NCBI RefSeq assembly: GCF_002934065.1
Contig: NZ_CP018049.1
Span: 4,648,501-4,712,500, forward strand
Reading direction: 5' to 3'
Length of the DNA: 64,000 bases
From: Pseudomonas orientalis
Lineage (GTDB): Bacteria > Pseudomonadota > Gammaproteobacteria > Pseudomonadales > Pseudomonadaceae
The notes under the pieces are model-generated. The model saw only the letters and a list, made by a program, of their open reading frames with translations. It was not told the origin of the DNA and made no database searches. How positions within the stretch are numbered: the stretch's first letter is position 1; the number at the start of each line of letters is the position of its first letter. Made by a program: the position numbers and the translations under genes. This document shows, in pieces, positions 8,500-16,368 of this stretch.

Positions 8500-8637
8500 A
8501 TGCAAGCACTGGAAAAAGACCTGGAAACCGAACTGCAACTCGACGATTGGTTTGAAGCGCCGACCCATGAGGCCGCCGTTGAAATGATGCAAGCCGATGC
8601 CGTTGTGCCATTTGGCACCGCGATGTGGCCGTTCTAA
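8500..8637 (+). CDS. 45-aa acidic peptide with hydrophobic C-terminus, possible precursor peptide
   Basis: ATG at 8500 follows a strong ribosome-binding site (CTAGGAGATACACC). The 45-aa product begins MQALEKDLETELQLDDWFEA, a very acidic leader-like part. It ends DAVVPFGTAMWPF, a short aromatic/hydrophobic tail. There is no signal peptide and no known domain. It lies 73 bases upstream of an M29-like peptidase gene on the same strand, with a strong hairpin between them. Acidic leader, short core-like tail and a hairpin before the enzyme gene are what RiPP precursors show. No classical modification enzyme is adjacent, so that function is only a hypothesis. Confidence 0.7.
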   Translation: MQALEKDLETELQLDDWFEAPTHEAAVEMMQADAVVPFGTAMWPF

Positions 8638-8653
8638 CACCCGGCAGGCATCC

Positions 8654-8679
8654 GGCAGGTGCCGTGCACGGCACCTGCC
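8654..8679 (+). terminator. Hairpin between peptide gene and peptidase gene, probable attenuator
   Basis: An 11-bp perfect GC-rich stem (GGCAGGTGCCG at 8654-8664, CGGCACCTGCC at 8669-8679) surrounds TGCA. Pyrimidines follow (CCCCTTACCC) without a full T run. The placement suggests partial termination or transcript stabilisation, so that the peptide mRNA exceeds the peptidase mRNA. Confidence 0.65.
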
Positions 8680-8710
8680 CCCTTACCCAAGGCACCGAAG
8701 GACTCCCGTC

Positions 8711-9670
8711 ATGGACAAGGCCCGCGCCGTCGAACACTTTCTTTACTACCTCGCTCATCACCCGGCCCTCCAGGGCCTGAGCCGCCCTACCGTACTGCTG
8801 GGCCATACCGAACGCTACGACGCCATCGCCCAGGCAATCACCCACGGCAGCGCCGCCCGTTTCAATTTCCAGGTGCAGCGCCTGGACCTGAGCGCCAGTG
8901 AATCCCTGGCCCAGGCCATCGAAGCCTGCGACCTGTACCTGTTCCTCTACGATTCCTCGACCCTGCCCAACCCCCGCGCCGAAGGACCGGATTTTATCCG
9001 CGCATTGCAGGGCGTGATGGCCGAACATTGGAAGAAATCTCTGTTGTTCAAGGATTATGGCGACTACTTCTACGACACCTTCAGCGTCGAACCGCAGCGC
9101 ATAGCCGACCTCAACGCCACCTTGATCCGGCGCATGTCCGAGGCCACCGTGCTGAGCTTCACCGACAAGCACGGCTCACGCCTTGAAGCCCCCATGAGCA
9201 GCATCAAGAAGTGGACCAATATCAACGGCGTCGGCAACCACGACCTGGCCCCTGGCGAGATCGCCACCCACAGTGAAGCCATCAACGGGCAAGTGCGGTT
9301 TGTCGGGACCTTCCTCAGCACCATCCCCTTTGCACGTAAATACGGCGTGCTGGAGTCACCCCTGGAACTGTGGATCGAGAACTCCACCATCTGCAGCGTG
9401 GCCAGCGACGTGCCGGGGTTGGTGGATGACTTCAACAAGTACCTCAACGCCAACCCGTCCAACCGCCGCGTAGAAGAACTGGGCATCGGCACCAATGAAG
9501 GCGTGAAGGATTTATACGCGCGCAATGCGGGCTTTGAAGAACGCCATTGCGGGTTGCATCTAGGCTTGGGCGGCGGGCAGAAAGGCAGTCACCACCTGGA
9601 CCTGATCTTTGCCAGCGGGGTGTTGGCGCTGGATGACAAGCCGGTGTTTGATGGGACGTTTGCCTTCTGA
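8711..9670 (+). CDS. M29-like (thermophilic aminopeptidase-type) metallopeptidase homologue
   Basis: The 319-aa protein's second half carries the metal-ligand pattern of the M29 (AmpS/AmpT) aminopeptidases. These are a Glu in PGEIATHSEA (about residue 180), a Glu in EELGIGTNEG (about 257), a His in GLHLGLGGG (about 282) and HHLD (about 296). The N-terminal half is shorter than in the roughly 410-aa classical enzymes and is not obviously of that family. ATG at 8711 has AAGGA about 10 bases upstream. The gene follows a 45-aa peptide gene with an intervening hairpin. It may cleave or trim that peptide, which is an inference from linkage. An ordinary aminopeptidase role remains possible. Confidence 0.65.
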   Translation: MDKARAVEHFLYYLAHHPALQGLSRPTVLLGHTERYDAIAQAITHGSAARFNFQVQRLDLSASESLAQAIEACDLYLFLYDSSTLPNPRAEGPDFIRALQGVMAEHWKKSLLFKDYGDYFYDTFSVEPQRIADLNATLIRRMSEATVLSFTDKHGSRLEAPMSSIKKWTNINGVGNHDLAPGEIATHSEAINGQVRFVGTFLSTIPFARKYGVLESPLELWIENSTICSVASDVPGLVDDFNKYLNANPSNRRVEELGIGTNEGVKDLYARNAGFEERHCGLHLGLGGGQKGSHHLDLIFASGVLALDDKPVFDGTFAF

Positions 9671-9700
9671 GCAAAGCACTCGAAAACACCGGAGATCCAA

Positions 9701-10168
9701 CTGTGGGAGGGGGCTTGCCCCCGATAGCGGTGTATCAGCCAAGAATTGACCGACTGACACTCTGCTATCGGGGCATAGGTATCCGTAACCACGATGCGAA
9801 GCGAGTCGCTCGTGATCTTGATCTGGCCTTTGATCTTGATCTCAGGCGCCCCGTTAAACCACGCTGGCCGAACGCAGGCTTGAATCCGTGGGTAACCCGG
9901 CAGGACGCCGGGTTAGCCGCACTGGGCCATGGATGGCCCATTGCGGCGGCCCACGGATTCAAGCCTGCGTTCGGGCACACCGAGCCCAAGCGAGGTGCCG
10001 AGTGGTGGGGCAAGAGCCCTTTGGTTACTTTGGGGCTTTTCCAAAGTGACCCGCCGTCAGGGCGGAACCCTAAGTTGCCGTTACCGCAGAAACGGATATG
10101 TACTCGATCTGATCCAACATCCTGGTCGGCCCAGAGGCCGCCATCGGGGGCAAGCCCCCTCCCACATT
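9701..10168. repeat. 468-bp dispersed repeat, copy 2
   Basis: This is the second copy of the block at 375-842, aligned with a constant offset of 9326. Differences are clustered in the apical hairpin and are mostly compensatory. It ends with a single REP unit instead of a four-unit array. The copy sits 30 bases after the M29-like gene, and copy 1 follows the imelysin-like gene, so both are inserted just downstream of genes. The frames across it (for example 9703-10242 on plus) are repeat translations, not genes. Confidence 0.9.
9868..9974. other. Three-way-junction fold inside repeat copy 2
   Basis: This is the same fold as 542-648: a 25-bp outer stem, an inner TAACCCGGC/GCCGGGTTA hairpin and a second hairpin. 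Relative to copy 1 the second hairpin has pair G9925-C9938 (C-G in copy 1), T9923-A9940 (C-G in copy 1) and A9921-T9942 (C-G in copy 1). The C9922/T9941 mismatch is kept. Confidence 0.8.
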
Positions 10169-10300
10169 TGGACCTCGGAGCGTCAGGTAGATACGCGTTA
10201 GCTCCCTCGCCACAGGTGCGGTGTAGCACCAAAATTGTGTAGATACCTATGGTCATCGGGGGCAAGCCCCTCCCACCGTTGATTGCATTTCAAATTTAGA
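10169..10300. repeat. Degenerate REP remnants downstream of repeat copy 2
   Basis: After copy 2 the sequence contains a partial hairpin (GGTGCGGTGTAGCACC near 10215) and a further inverted REP half (ATCGGGGGCAAGCCCCTCCCACC near 10255-10277). No gene is seen up to the rluB terminator. Confidence 0.6.
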
Positions 10301-10302
10301 GA

Positions 10303-10333
10303 AAAAAAAAGCCAACCCCAGGGTTGGCTTTTT
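10303..10333. terminator. Rho-independent terminator downstream of rluB
   Basis: An 8-bp stem (GCCAACCC at 10311-10318, GGGTTGGC at 10321-10328) is flanked by nine A residues on one side and TTTTT on the other. It can stop transcription from either direction, including the rluB transcript on the minus strand. Confidence 0.93.
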
Positions 10334-10350
10334 ATGCAGCGGCTACGGCA

Positions 10351-11562
10351 TCACTGCGGCTTCTTGCGACCAAAACCCGGACGCTGACCGGAACCCGCCG
10401 GCGCGCCACGGCGCTTGCCCGACGGCTCGTCGGCGACCAGCTTCGGGCCAGGGCGCTTGTTCGCCGCTGGCTTGGCCGGACGCTTGGTGCTGGCGTTGTC
10501 GGCCGGACGGTCGGCTTCACCACGGTTGCTGCGACCACCCGACGGGGCTGGACGCGGGGCGCGTGGAGCACGCTCGCCTTCCTGGCGCGATGGCGCGGTG
10601 GGGCGGCGCTCACCTTCAATCTGCGGCTCGCGGGAAATACGCCCGCCGGTTGCCGGAGCATTCAACGCCGGGCGCAGGGTGCGGGCAACGCGCTCGGTAC
10701 GCGGCACAGGGCGCGACGATTTACGCTGCATACGCTCAAGCTTGTCTTTGCTCTTGGCGTTCATCTGCGGCATCGCGACCGGCGTCAGGCCGACTTCGGC
10801 GCTGAGGATGTCGACTTCGTACTGGCTCATTTCGCGCCAGCGACCCATCGGCAGGTCGGAGTTGAGGAACACCGGGCCGAAACGCACGCGCTTCAGGCGG
10901 CTGACCACCAGGCCCTGGGATTCCCACAGGCGACGGACTTCACGGTTGCGGCCTTCCATCACCACGCAGTGGTACCAGTGGTTGAACCCTTCGCCACCCG
11001 GCGCCTGCTTGATGTCGGTGAACTTGGCCGGGCCGTCTTCAAGGACCACACCGGCTTTCAAGCGCTCAATCATCTCGTCATCGACTTCGCCACGTACACG
11101 CACGGCGTATTCGCGGTCCATCTCGTAGGAGGGGTGCATCAGGCGGTTGGCCAACTCACCGTCGGTGGTGAACATCAGCAAACCGGTGGTGTTGATGTCC
11201 AGGCGACCGATGTTGATCCAGCGGCCTTCCTTGGGCTTGGGCATCTTGTCGAACACGGTCGGACGGCCTTCCGGGTCGTCACGGGTACAGATCTCGCCGT
11301 CGGGCTTGTTGTACATGATCACGCGGCGTACCGATTCGGCGGCTTCTTCGCGCTTGATGACCTTGCCATCGATGGTGATTGCATCATGCAGGTCGACGCG
11401 CTGGCCGAGGGTGGCCTCGACGCCGTTGACCTTGATGCGCTTCTGGGTGATCCAGGCTTCGACGTCGCGGCGCGAGCCCACGCCGATACGCGCCAGCACC
11501 TTTTGCAGTTTTTCGCCTGCTGGGCCGATTTCCTGGCTGTCGTTCTGGTCTTTGTCGTTCAT
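10351..11562 (-). CDS. rluB: 23S rRNA pseudouridine(2605) synthase RluB
   Basis: The 403-aa enzyme isomerises a uridine of 23S rRNA helix 93. An N-terminal S4 RNA-binding domain (EKLQKVLARIGVGSRRDVEAWI) precedes the RsuA/RluB catalytic domain, with the Asp-containing motif GRLDINTTGLLMFTTDGELA and the late motif EGRNREVRRLWES. The last 140 residues are a low-complexity Arg/Pro/Gly-rich tail common in Pseudomonas RluB. I chose ATG at 11562, with GGGAGG eight bases upstream. The GTG three codons earlier overlaps that ribosome-binding site. It is the last gene of the minus-strand block after scpB. Confidence 0.93.
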   Translation of the reverse strand: MNDKDQNDSQEIGPAGEKLQKVLARIGVGSRRDVEAWITQKRIKVNGVEATLGQRVDLHDAITIDGKVIKREEAAESVRRVIMYNKPDGEICTRDDPEGRPTVFDKMPKPKEGRWINIGRLDINTTGLLMFTTDGELANRLMHPSYEMDREYAVRVRGEVDDEMIERLKAGVVLEDGPAKFTDIKQAPGGEGFNHWYHCVVMEGRNREVRRLWESQGLVVSRLKRVRFGPVFLNSDLPMGRWREMSQYEVDILSAEVGLTPVAMPQMNAKSKDKLERMQRKSSRPVPRTERVARTLRPALNAPATGGRISREPQIEGERRPTAPSRQEGERAPRAPRPAPSGGRSNRGEADRPADNASTKRPAKPAANKRPGPKLVADEPSGKRRGAPAGSGQRPGFGRKKPQ

Positions 11563-11706
11563 CTTAAGCACCTCCCGGTGGGTCGATTCAGGCGTGGCCT
11601 GAAGAGTGTTGAAAGCGGGGCTTTGGCCGAATAGGTCGGCAAAGGGTCGCGAATCATACGCGCATGGCGCGTGTTGCGCATCAGAGAGTAGTCGATAACA
11701 CCCAAG

Positions 11707-11898
11707 TCATTTGCTTTTCCGCCGACCGGTGGCGCCCAACGCCAGCAAGCGCAGTTCGGCTTCGGCCAGCACGGTGCGCTTGTCGACTTTGTCGAGTTTC
11801 TTCCAGGCGCGGATTTCACGCTTGCTGCGGCCACAGCCGACGCAGATGTCGTCGCTGAACTTGCAGATGCTGATGCAGGGGTCTTTGGTCGAAGTCAT
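11707..11898 (-). CDS. DUF1289 domain protein
   Basis: This 63-aa protein has the DUF1289 cysteine pattern: DPCISICKFSDDICVGCGRSKREIRAWKKL. The four cysteines suggest a small metal or Fe-S site, but the function is not established. ATG at 11898 has GAGAG upstream. It sits between scpB and rluB on the same strand, separated from scpB by a REPIN. Confidence 0.88.
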   Translation of the reverse strand: MTSTKDPCISICKFSDDICVGCGRSKREIRAWKKLDKVDKRTVLAEAELRLLALGATGRRKSK

Positions 11899-11924
11899 AG
11901 TTGCTCTCGGACAACGGCGATCAA

Positions 11925-12017
11925 AATGTGGGAGGGGGCTTGCCCCCGATTGCGGTGTATCAGTGATGGTTGTACTGACTGACACACTGCAATCGGGGGC
12001 AAGCCCCCTCCCACATT
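11925..12017. repeat. REPIN between scpB and DUF1289
   Basis: Two REP cores in inverted orientation (GTGGGAGGGGGCTTGCCCCC and its complement) with a short variable middle can fold into one long hairpin of about 93 nt. Confidence 0.92.
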
Positions 12018-12025
12018 GGATCTTG

Positions 12026-12940
12026 TCAGTCTTCGAGTTGGCGGCGTTCGTTTTCGATGGCCTCGGCCAGGGCCCGGGCTTCGTCTTCCTCATCGCTCAG
12101 CGGCGGCTGCTCAAGGGCCGCCACGGCGGCCAGCAGTTTTTCGCGGGCATCGGCGACACCGAGGATATCTTCTTCGACGCCGAGCTCGGGCTCAACGTTC
12201 ACCTCGGTTTGCGGCTCAGCGACGCCATCACGCAGCAAATCATCAAAGTCGGTCTTGATCCCCTGCTCCATGTCGTCCAGTTCCAGCAACAGCGTATGGA
12301 AACTGGTCTCGTCCTTCGGTTCTTCCGGCTCGGCGCTGGCGTCGGCCAGCTCCTGAAGGCCAGCCGGGACGGGCGCGTCGTCGAAATCCAGCACCGGCTC
12401 GGCTTCCATCTCGCGCAGCTCGGCCAACGGCGGCAGGTCGTCGAGGTTTTTCAGGTTGAAGTGATCGAGGAACACTTTGGTGGTGGCGAACATCGCCGGT
12501 TTGCCGGGCACGTCACGGTAGCCGACGATGCGGATCCACTCGCGCTCCAGCAAGGTCTTGACGATATGGCTGTTGACCGCCACGCCCCGCACATCTTCGA
12601 TCTCGCCCCGGGTGATCGGCTGGCGATAGGCGATCAACGCCATGGTCTCCAGCATCGCCCGTGAATAACGCTGCGGGCGTTCCTCCCACAAGCGTCCCAC
12701 CCACGGGGAAAATTTCTCGCGGATCTGCAGGCGATACCCCGACGCCACTTCACGCAACTCAAAGGCACGGCCGTCGCAGGACTTGCGCAGGATCTCCAGC
12801 GCCTTCTTGAACACAGGCGGTTCGGGGCGTTCGGCCTCTTCAAAAAGTTCGAACAGGCGCTCCAGGGATTGCGGCTTGCCCGAGGCCAGGAGGAAAGCTT
12901 CCAGCAAGGGCGCCAGTTCGCGGGGTTCAGTCAGATTCAT
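12026..12940 (-). CDS. scpB: Segregation and condensation protein B
   Basis: ScpB dimers bind the ScpA kleisin and, with SMC, compact and segregate the chromosome. The 304-aa protein has the paired winged-helix region (residues about 10-190: LAPLLEAFLLASGKPQSLER, LETMALIAYRQPITRGEIED, WIRIVGYRDVPGKPAMFATT). A long acidic C-terminal extension follows (about 190-304) and is typical of Pseudomonas. It starts 12 bases after the scpA stop, so the two are co-transcribed. Confidence 0.94.
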   Translation of the reverse strand: MNLTEPRELAPLLEAFLLASGKPQSLERLFELFEEAERPEPPVFKKALEILRKSCDGRAFELREVASGYRLQIREKFSPWVGRLWEERPQRYSRAMLETMALIAYRQPITRGEIEDVRGVAVNSHIVKTLLEREWIRIVGYRDVPGKPAMFATTKVFLDHFNLKNLDDLPPLAELREMEAEPVLDFDDAPVPAGLQELADASAEPEEPKDETSFHTLLLELDDMEQGIKTDFDDLLRDGVAEPQTEVNVEPELGVEEDILGVADAREKLLAAVAALEQPPLSDEEDEARALAEAIENERRQLED

Positions 12941-12952
12941 CGATTCAGCTCG

Positions 12953-13771
12953 TTATTCGGCTCGCGCCCGCACATGGATAGCCGCAAACGGCTCATTCTG
13001 GACCAGCTCGACCAAGGATTCCTTGACCAGCTCCAGGATCGCCATGAAAGTCACCACCACGCCCAGGCGCCCTTCTTCTGCGGTGAACAGCTCGACAAAC
13101 GGCACAAACCCGCCGCCCTTGAGGCGCTCCAGCACATCGCTCATGCGCTCGCGGGTGGACAGGGCTTCGCGGCTGACCTGGTGGCTTTCAAACATGTCGC
13201 CACGGCGCAGCACCTCGGCCATGGACATCAGCAATTCTTCCAGGCTGACGTCAGGCAACAACTTGCGCGCGCGTGCCTCGGGCGCGTCCAGCTTGGGCAC
13301 CACCACATCGCGGCCGACCCGACTCAAACCGTCGATACCTTCGGCCGCTGCCTTGAAGCGCTCGTATTCCTGCAAGCGACGAATCAGTTCGGCGCGCGGG
13401 TCATCTTCTTCGGCTTCGACCGCTTCCGAGCGCGGCAGCAGCATGCGCGACTTGATCTCGGCGAGCATGGCGGCCATCACCAGGTATTCGGCGGCCAGTT
13501 CCAGGCGCACCGACTGCATCAATTCGACATAGCCCATGTACTGGCGGGTGATTTCCGCCACGGGAATATCGAGGATGTTGATGTTCTGTTTGCGAATCAG
13601 GTACAGCAGCAAGTCCAGCGGGCCTTCGAAGGCCTCGAGAAAGACCTCCAGGGCGTCGGGCGGGATGTACAAATCCAGCGGCATTTCCATGACCGCCTGG
13701 CCATAGACCATGGCAAATGGCAGTTCCTGCTGGGCGCCCGCCTGGGGATCGACGGTTTCCACGACCGACAT
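12953..13771 (-). CDS. scpA: Segregation and condensation protein A (kleisin)
   Basis: This 272-aa kleisin subunit bridges SMC heads. The N-terminal helical domain carries the family hallmark FEGPLDLLLYLIRKQNINILDIPVAEITRQYMGY (residues about 47-81). The C-terminal winged helix spans about 200-272. ATG at 13771 directly abuts the yciO stop (TGAATG), indicating translational coupling. It is in a minus-strand operon rnaM-yciO-scpA-scpB. Confidence 0.94.
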   Translation of the reverse strand: MSVVETVDPQAGAQQELPFAMVYGQAVMEMPLDLYIPPDALEVFLEAFEGPLDLLLYLIRKQNINILDIPVAEITRQYMGYVELMQSVRLELAAEYLVMAAMLAEIKSRMLLPRSEAVEAEEDDPRAELIRRLQEYERFKAAAEGIDGLSRVGRDVVVPKLDAPEARARKLLPDVSLEELLMSMAEVLRRGDMFESHQVSREALSTRERMSDVLERLKGGGFVPFVELFTAEEGRLGVVVTFMAILELVKESLVELVQNEPFAAIHVRARAE

Positions 13772-14401
13772 TCAGGCCTCGACCATAAACGGCGTAGGGT
13801 CGCCGCAGCCCACACGGATCACTTCAGGCTCGCCGTCGGCCAGGTTGATCACGGTAGACGCCTTGCCGCCCCCGAAGCCGCCGTCGATGATCAGATCCAC
13901 CTGCTTCTCCAGCAACTGGCGCATTTCATACGGATCTTCCAGCGGTTCGGTATCGCCCGGCATGATCAACGACACGCTCATCAGCGGCTCGCCCAACTCG
14001 GCCAACAGCGCCAGGGCGATCGGGTGTTCCGGCACGCGCAGGCCGATGGTGCGCTTCTTCGGGTGCAGCAGCAGGCGCGGCACTTCGCGGGTGGCGTTGA
14101 GAATAAAGGTGTAGGGCCCCGGCGTGTGCGCCTTGAGCAAGCGGAAGGTGCCCGTGTCGACCTTGGCGAACAGCCCCAACTGCGACAAGTCGCTGCAAAT
14201 CAGCGCGAAGTTATGATTCTTGTCCAGCTCACGCAGACGTCTGACCCGCTCGACCGCGCCCTTGTCGCCGATCTGGCAGCCGATGGCGTAGGACGAATCA
14301 GTTGGATAGATCACCACGCCGCCGGCGCGAATGATCTCGACCGCCTGCTTGATCAGGCGCGCCTGGGGGTTTTCCGGATGAATCTGGAAGAATTGACTCA
14401 C
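13772..14401 (-). CDS. yciO: YciO/Sua5/YrdC family protein
   Basis: This 209-aa protein contains the YrdC dsRNA-binding-like fold: YPTDSSYAIGCQIGDKGAVERV near the N-terminus, HNFALICSDLSQL, and GPYTFILNATREVPRLLLHPKKRTIGLRVP. Length and linkage to the PHP phosphatase gene match E. coli YciO rather than the tRNA threonylcarbamoyl enzyme TsaC. A role in that modification or a related nucleotide reaction is only inferred. The start is GTG at 14401 (VSQFFQIHPENP), preceded by CAGGTAG. The longer open frame upstream overlaps rnaM and is not used. Confidence 0.88.
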   Translation of the reverse strand: MSQFFQIHPENPQARLIKQAVEIIRAGGVVIYPTDSSYAIGCQIGDKGAVERVRRLRELDKNHNFALICSDLSQLGLFAKVDTGTFRLLKAHTPGPYTFILNATREVPRLLLHPKKRTIGLRVPEHPIALALLAELGEPLMSVSLIMPGDTEPLEDPYEMRQLLEKQVDLIIDGGFGGGKASTVINLADGEPEVIRVGCGDPTPFMVEA

Positions 14402-14414
14402 GTGTTCTACCTGT

Positions 14415-15278
14415 TCAGACGGTGGCAATAATGGGGTCATGCTTGAATCGCCCCCACAACAGCGGCAGATCTTCCGGGACCTGGCGATACTCGCCGATCT
14501 CGGACCAGCCGCCTGGGCCATGAAAATCACTGCCGGCACTGACCAGCAGACCAAATTCGCGCGCCAGGATCGCCAGGCTACCGACCTGCTCGGCAGGTTG
14601 ATGCCCGTTGACCACTTCGATCGCGTGACCACCCGCTCCAATATAGTCGCCGATCAGCTTGCGGCGCTTGCTGCGGGTAAAATCGTAATGCCAGGGATGC
14701 GCCAGGCTGACCCAGGCCCCGGCGCCCCGCAGGGTGCCGACGGTGTCTTCCAGGGTCGGCCAGTGTTGCTTCACATCGCCCAACTTGCCCGCGCCCAACC
14801 ATTTACGGAAGGCCTCGGCGCGATCCTTGACGAACCCCTCACGCACCATCCAGTCGGCAAAGTGCGGACGGGCCGGCGCGTTACCGCTGTCGCCCAGTTC
14901 CTGCTGGATGGCGCGGGCGCCGTCAAGCGCGCCAGGCATGCCTTTGAGGCTGAGCTTGCGGCTTATTTCTTCGGACCGCAGCCAGCGGCCATCGTGCAAT
15001 TGGGCGATGGCGGCCACCAGCGCTGGGGCGTTCTGCTCGAAACCGTAGCCGAGCACATGAATGGTGGCGCCGCCCCAGGTGCAGGACAATTCCACGCCGT
15101 TGACCAGTTGCATGCCCAGTGCATGGGCCGCCGTGCGGGCCTCGTCGAGGCCTTCAAGGGTGTCGTGGTCGGTCAGCGACAGGACTCGCACGCCTTTTTC
15201 AAACGCACGCGCAACCAGTACCGCAGGCGCCAGGGCGCCGTCGGAGGCCGTGCTGTGGCAGTGCAAATCAACATTCAC
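14415..15278 (-). CDS. rnaM: PHP-domain phosphatase, RnaM/YciV type (3',5'-nucleotide bisphosphatase / 5'-3' exonuclease)
   Basis: The 287-aa enzyme has PHP metal-binding motifs in order: NVDLHCHSTASDG (His-x-His), LTDHDTLEG, VNGVELSC, the middle SLAHPWHYD and the late SAGSDFHGPG. In E. coli RnaM removes the 3' phosphate of bisphosphonucleotides and trims 5' ends of small rRNAs. I chose the GTG start at 15278 so that the protein begins with the conserved NVDLHCHS; a TTG at 15320 is possible. It heads the minus-strand block rnaM-yciO-scpA-scpB and is divergent from yciB with an 87-bp gap. Confidence 0.9.
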   Translation of the reverse strand: MNVDLHCHSTASDGALAPAVLVARAFEKGVRVLSLTDHDTLEGLDEARTAAHALGMQLVNGVELSCTWGGATIHVLGYGFEQNAPALVAAIAQLHDGRWLRSEEISRKLSLKGMPGALDGARAIQQELGDSGNAPARPHFADWMVREGFVKDRAEAFRKWLGAGKLGDVKQHWPTLEDTVGTLRGAGAWVSLAHPWHYDFTRSKRRKLIGDYIGAGGHAIEVVNGHQPAEQVGSLAILAREFGLLVSAGSDFHGPGGWSEIGEYRQVPEDLPLLWGRFKHDPIIATV

Positions 15279-15365
15279 GGGAGTGTGTAACCTCAAGTCA
15301 GCTGGCGCTATCGCAACCAAGGATGTTTGTTATTATGCCGCCACATCCAGCTTCTGGCTCTTACT

Positions 15366-15962
15366 GTGAAACAATTCATCGACTTCATCCCGCTGTTGCT
15401 GTTTTTCATCGTTACCAAACTCGACCCCAGGGTCATCGACATCGCCGGTCACGAGCTCTCGTTCGGCGGCATCTACAGTGCCACCGCCGTGCTGATCATC
15501 AGCTCCATCGTGGTTTACGGCGCCATCTTCATCTCCCAGCGCAAGCTGGAAAAAAGCCAGTGGCTGACCCTCGTCGCCTGCCTGGTGTTCGGCGGCCTTA
15601 CCCTGGCCTTCCACAGCGAAACCTTCCTCAAGTGGAAAGCTCCGGTGGTTAACTGGCTGTTCGCCCTGGTCTTCATCGGCAGCCACTTCATTGGTGATCG
15701 CCTGCTGATCAAGCGGATCATGGGCCACGCGCTGACCTTGCCGGAGCCGATCTGGGTACGCTTGAACGTGGCCTGGATCGTGTTCTTCATCTTCTGCGGT
15801 GCCGCCAACCTGTTCGTGGCGTTTACCTTTCAAGACTACTGGGTCGACTTCAAGGTGTTCGGCAGCCTGGCCATGACCCTGCTGTTCCTGGTCGGCCAGG
15901 GTATCTACCTGTCGCGCCACCTGCATGACACTGCCGCCACCACGCCGAAAACCGAGGATTGA
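15366..15962 (+). CDS. yciB: Inner membrane-spanning protein YciB (septation protein A)
   Basis: This 198-aa protein has five to six hydrophobic helices. Its family start is MKQFIDFIPLLLFFIVTKLD, and it ends in FVAFTFQDYWVDFKVFGSLAMTLLFLVGQG. The family affects cell-envelope synthesis and septation. The start is GTG at 15366; an upstream in-frame ATG at 15327 would add residues not seen in the family. It is followed by yciI after 1 base, as in many gammaproteobacteria. Confidence 0.93.
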   Translation: MKQFIDFIPLLLFFIVTKLDPRVIDIAGHELSFGGIYSATAVLIISSIVVYGAIFISQRKLEKSQWLTLVACLVFGGLTLAFHSETFLKWKAPVVNWLFALVFIGSHFIGDRLLIKRIMGHALTLPEPIWVRLNVAWIVFFIFCGAANLFVAFTFQDYWVDFKVFGSLAMTLLFLVGQGIYLSRHLHDTAATTPKTED

Positions 15963-15963
15963 C

Positions 15964-16263
15964 ATGCTCTACGCCATCATTGCCACCGATGTTGCCAACT
16001 CGCTGGAAAAACGCCTGAGCGTGCGCCCCGCCCATGTCGAACGCCTTAAGCAGTTGCAAACCGAAGGCCGCATCGTACTGGCCGGCCCGCATCCGGCCGT
16101 CGACAGCAACGACCCGGGCGACGCGGGTTTCACCGGCAGCCTGATCGTTGCCGAGTTCGCGTCCCTGGCCGATGCCCAGGCGTGGGCCAAGGCTGATCCG
16201 TATGTGGCGGCGGGTGTCTACGCAGATGTGGTGATCAAGCCGTTCAAGCAAGTCCTGCCCTGA
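15964..16263 (+). CDS. yciI: YciI family protein
   Basis: The 99-aa ferredoxin-fold dimeric protein opens MLYAIIATDVANSLEKRLSV, then has RPAHVERLKQLQTEGRIVLAGPHP with the conserved His/Asp arrangement, and DAQAWAKADPYVAAGVYADV. The biochemical role is unclear; some members have lyase-like activity. ATG at 15964 overlaps nothing and lies 1 base after yciB, so the two form an operon. Confidence 0.92.
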   Translation: MLYAIIATDVANSLEKRLSVRPAHVERLKQLQTEGRIVLAGPHPAVDSNDPGDAGFTGSLIVAEFASLADAQAWAKADPYVAAGVYADVVIKPFKQVLP

Positions 16264-16368
16264 GTCCGGTTGCGCCGACCCTGAACGGTTCGGCGCAACC
16301 CGATGGCTCATTATTCCCGGTAACCTGCCGACAACGTTCTGAATATTCGTGTGGAATCAGGAGTTCCG

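Noticed and set aside
10324..11634. 436-codon plus-strand frame opposite rluB
   Set aside because: Antisense of the rluB gene and its low-complexity tail; no start signal.
12869..14431. 520-codon plus-strand frame opposite scpA and yciO
   Set aside because: Antisense shadow; His/Gln-rich and crosses two real genes.
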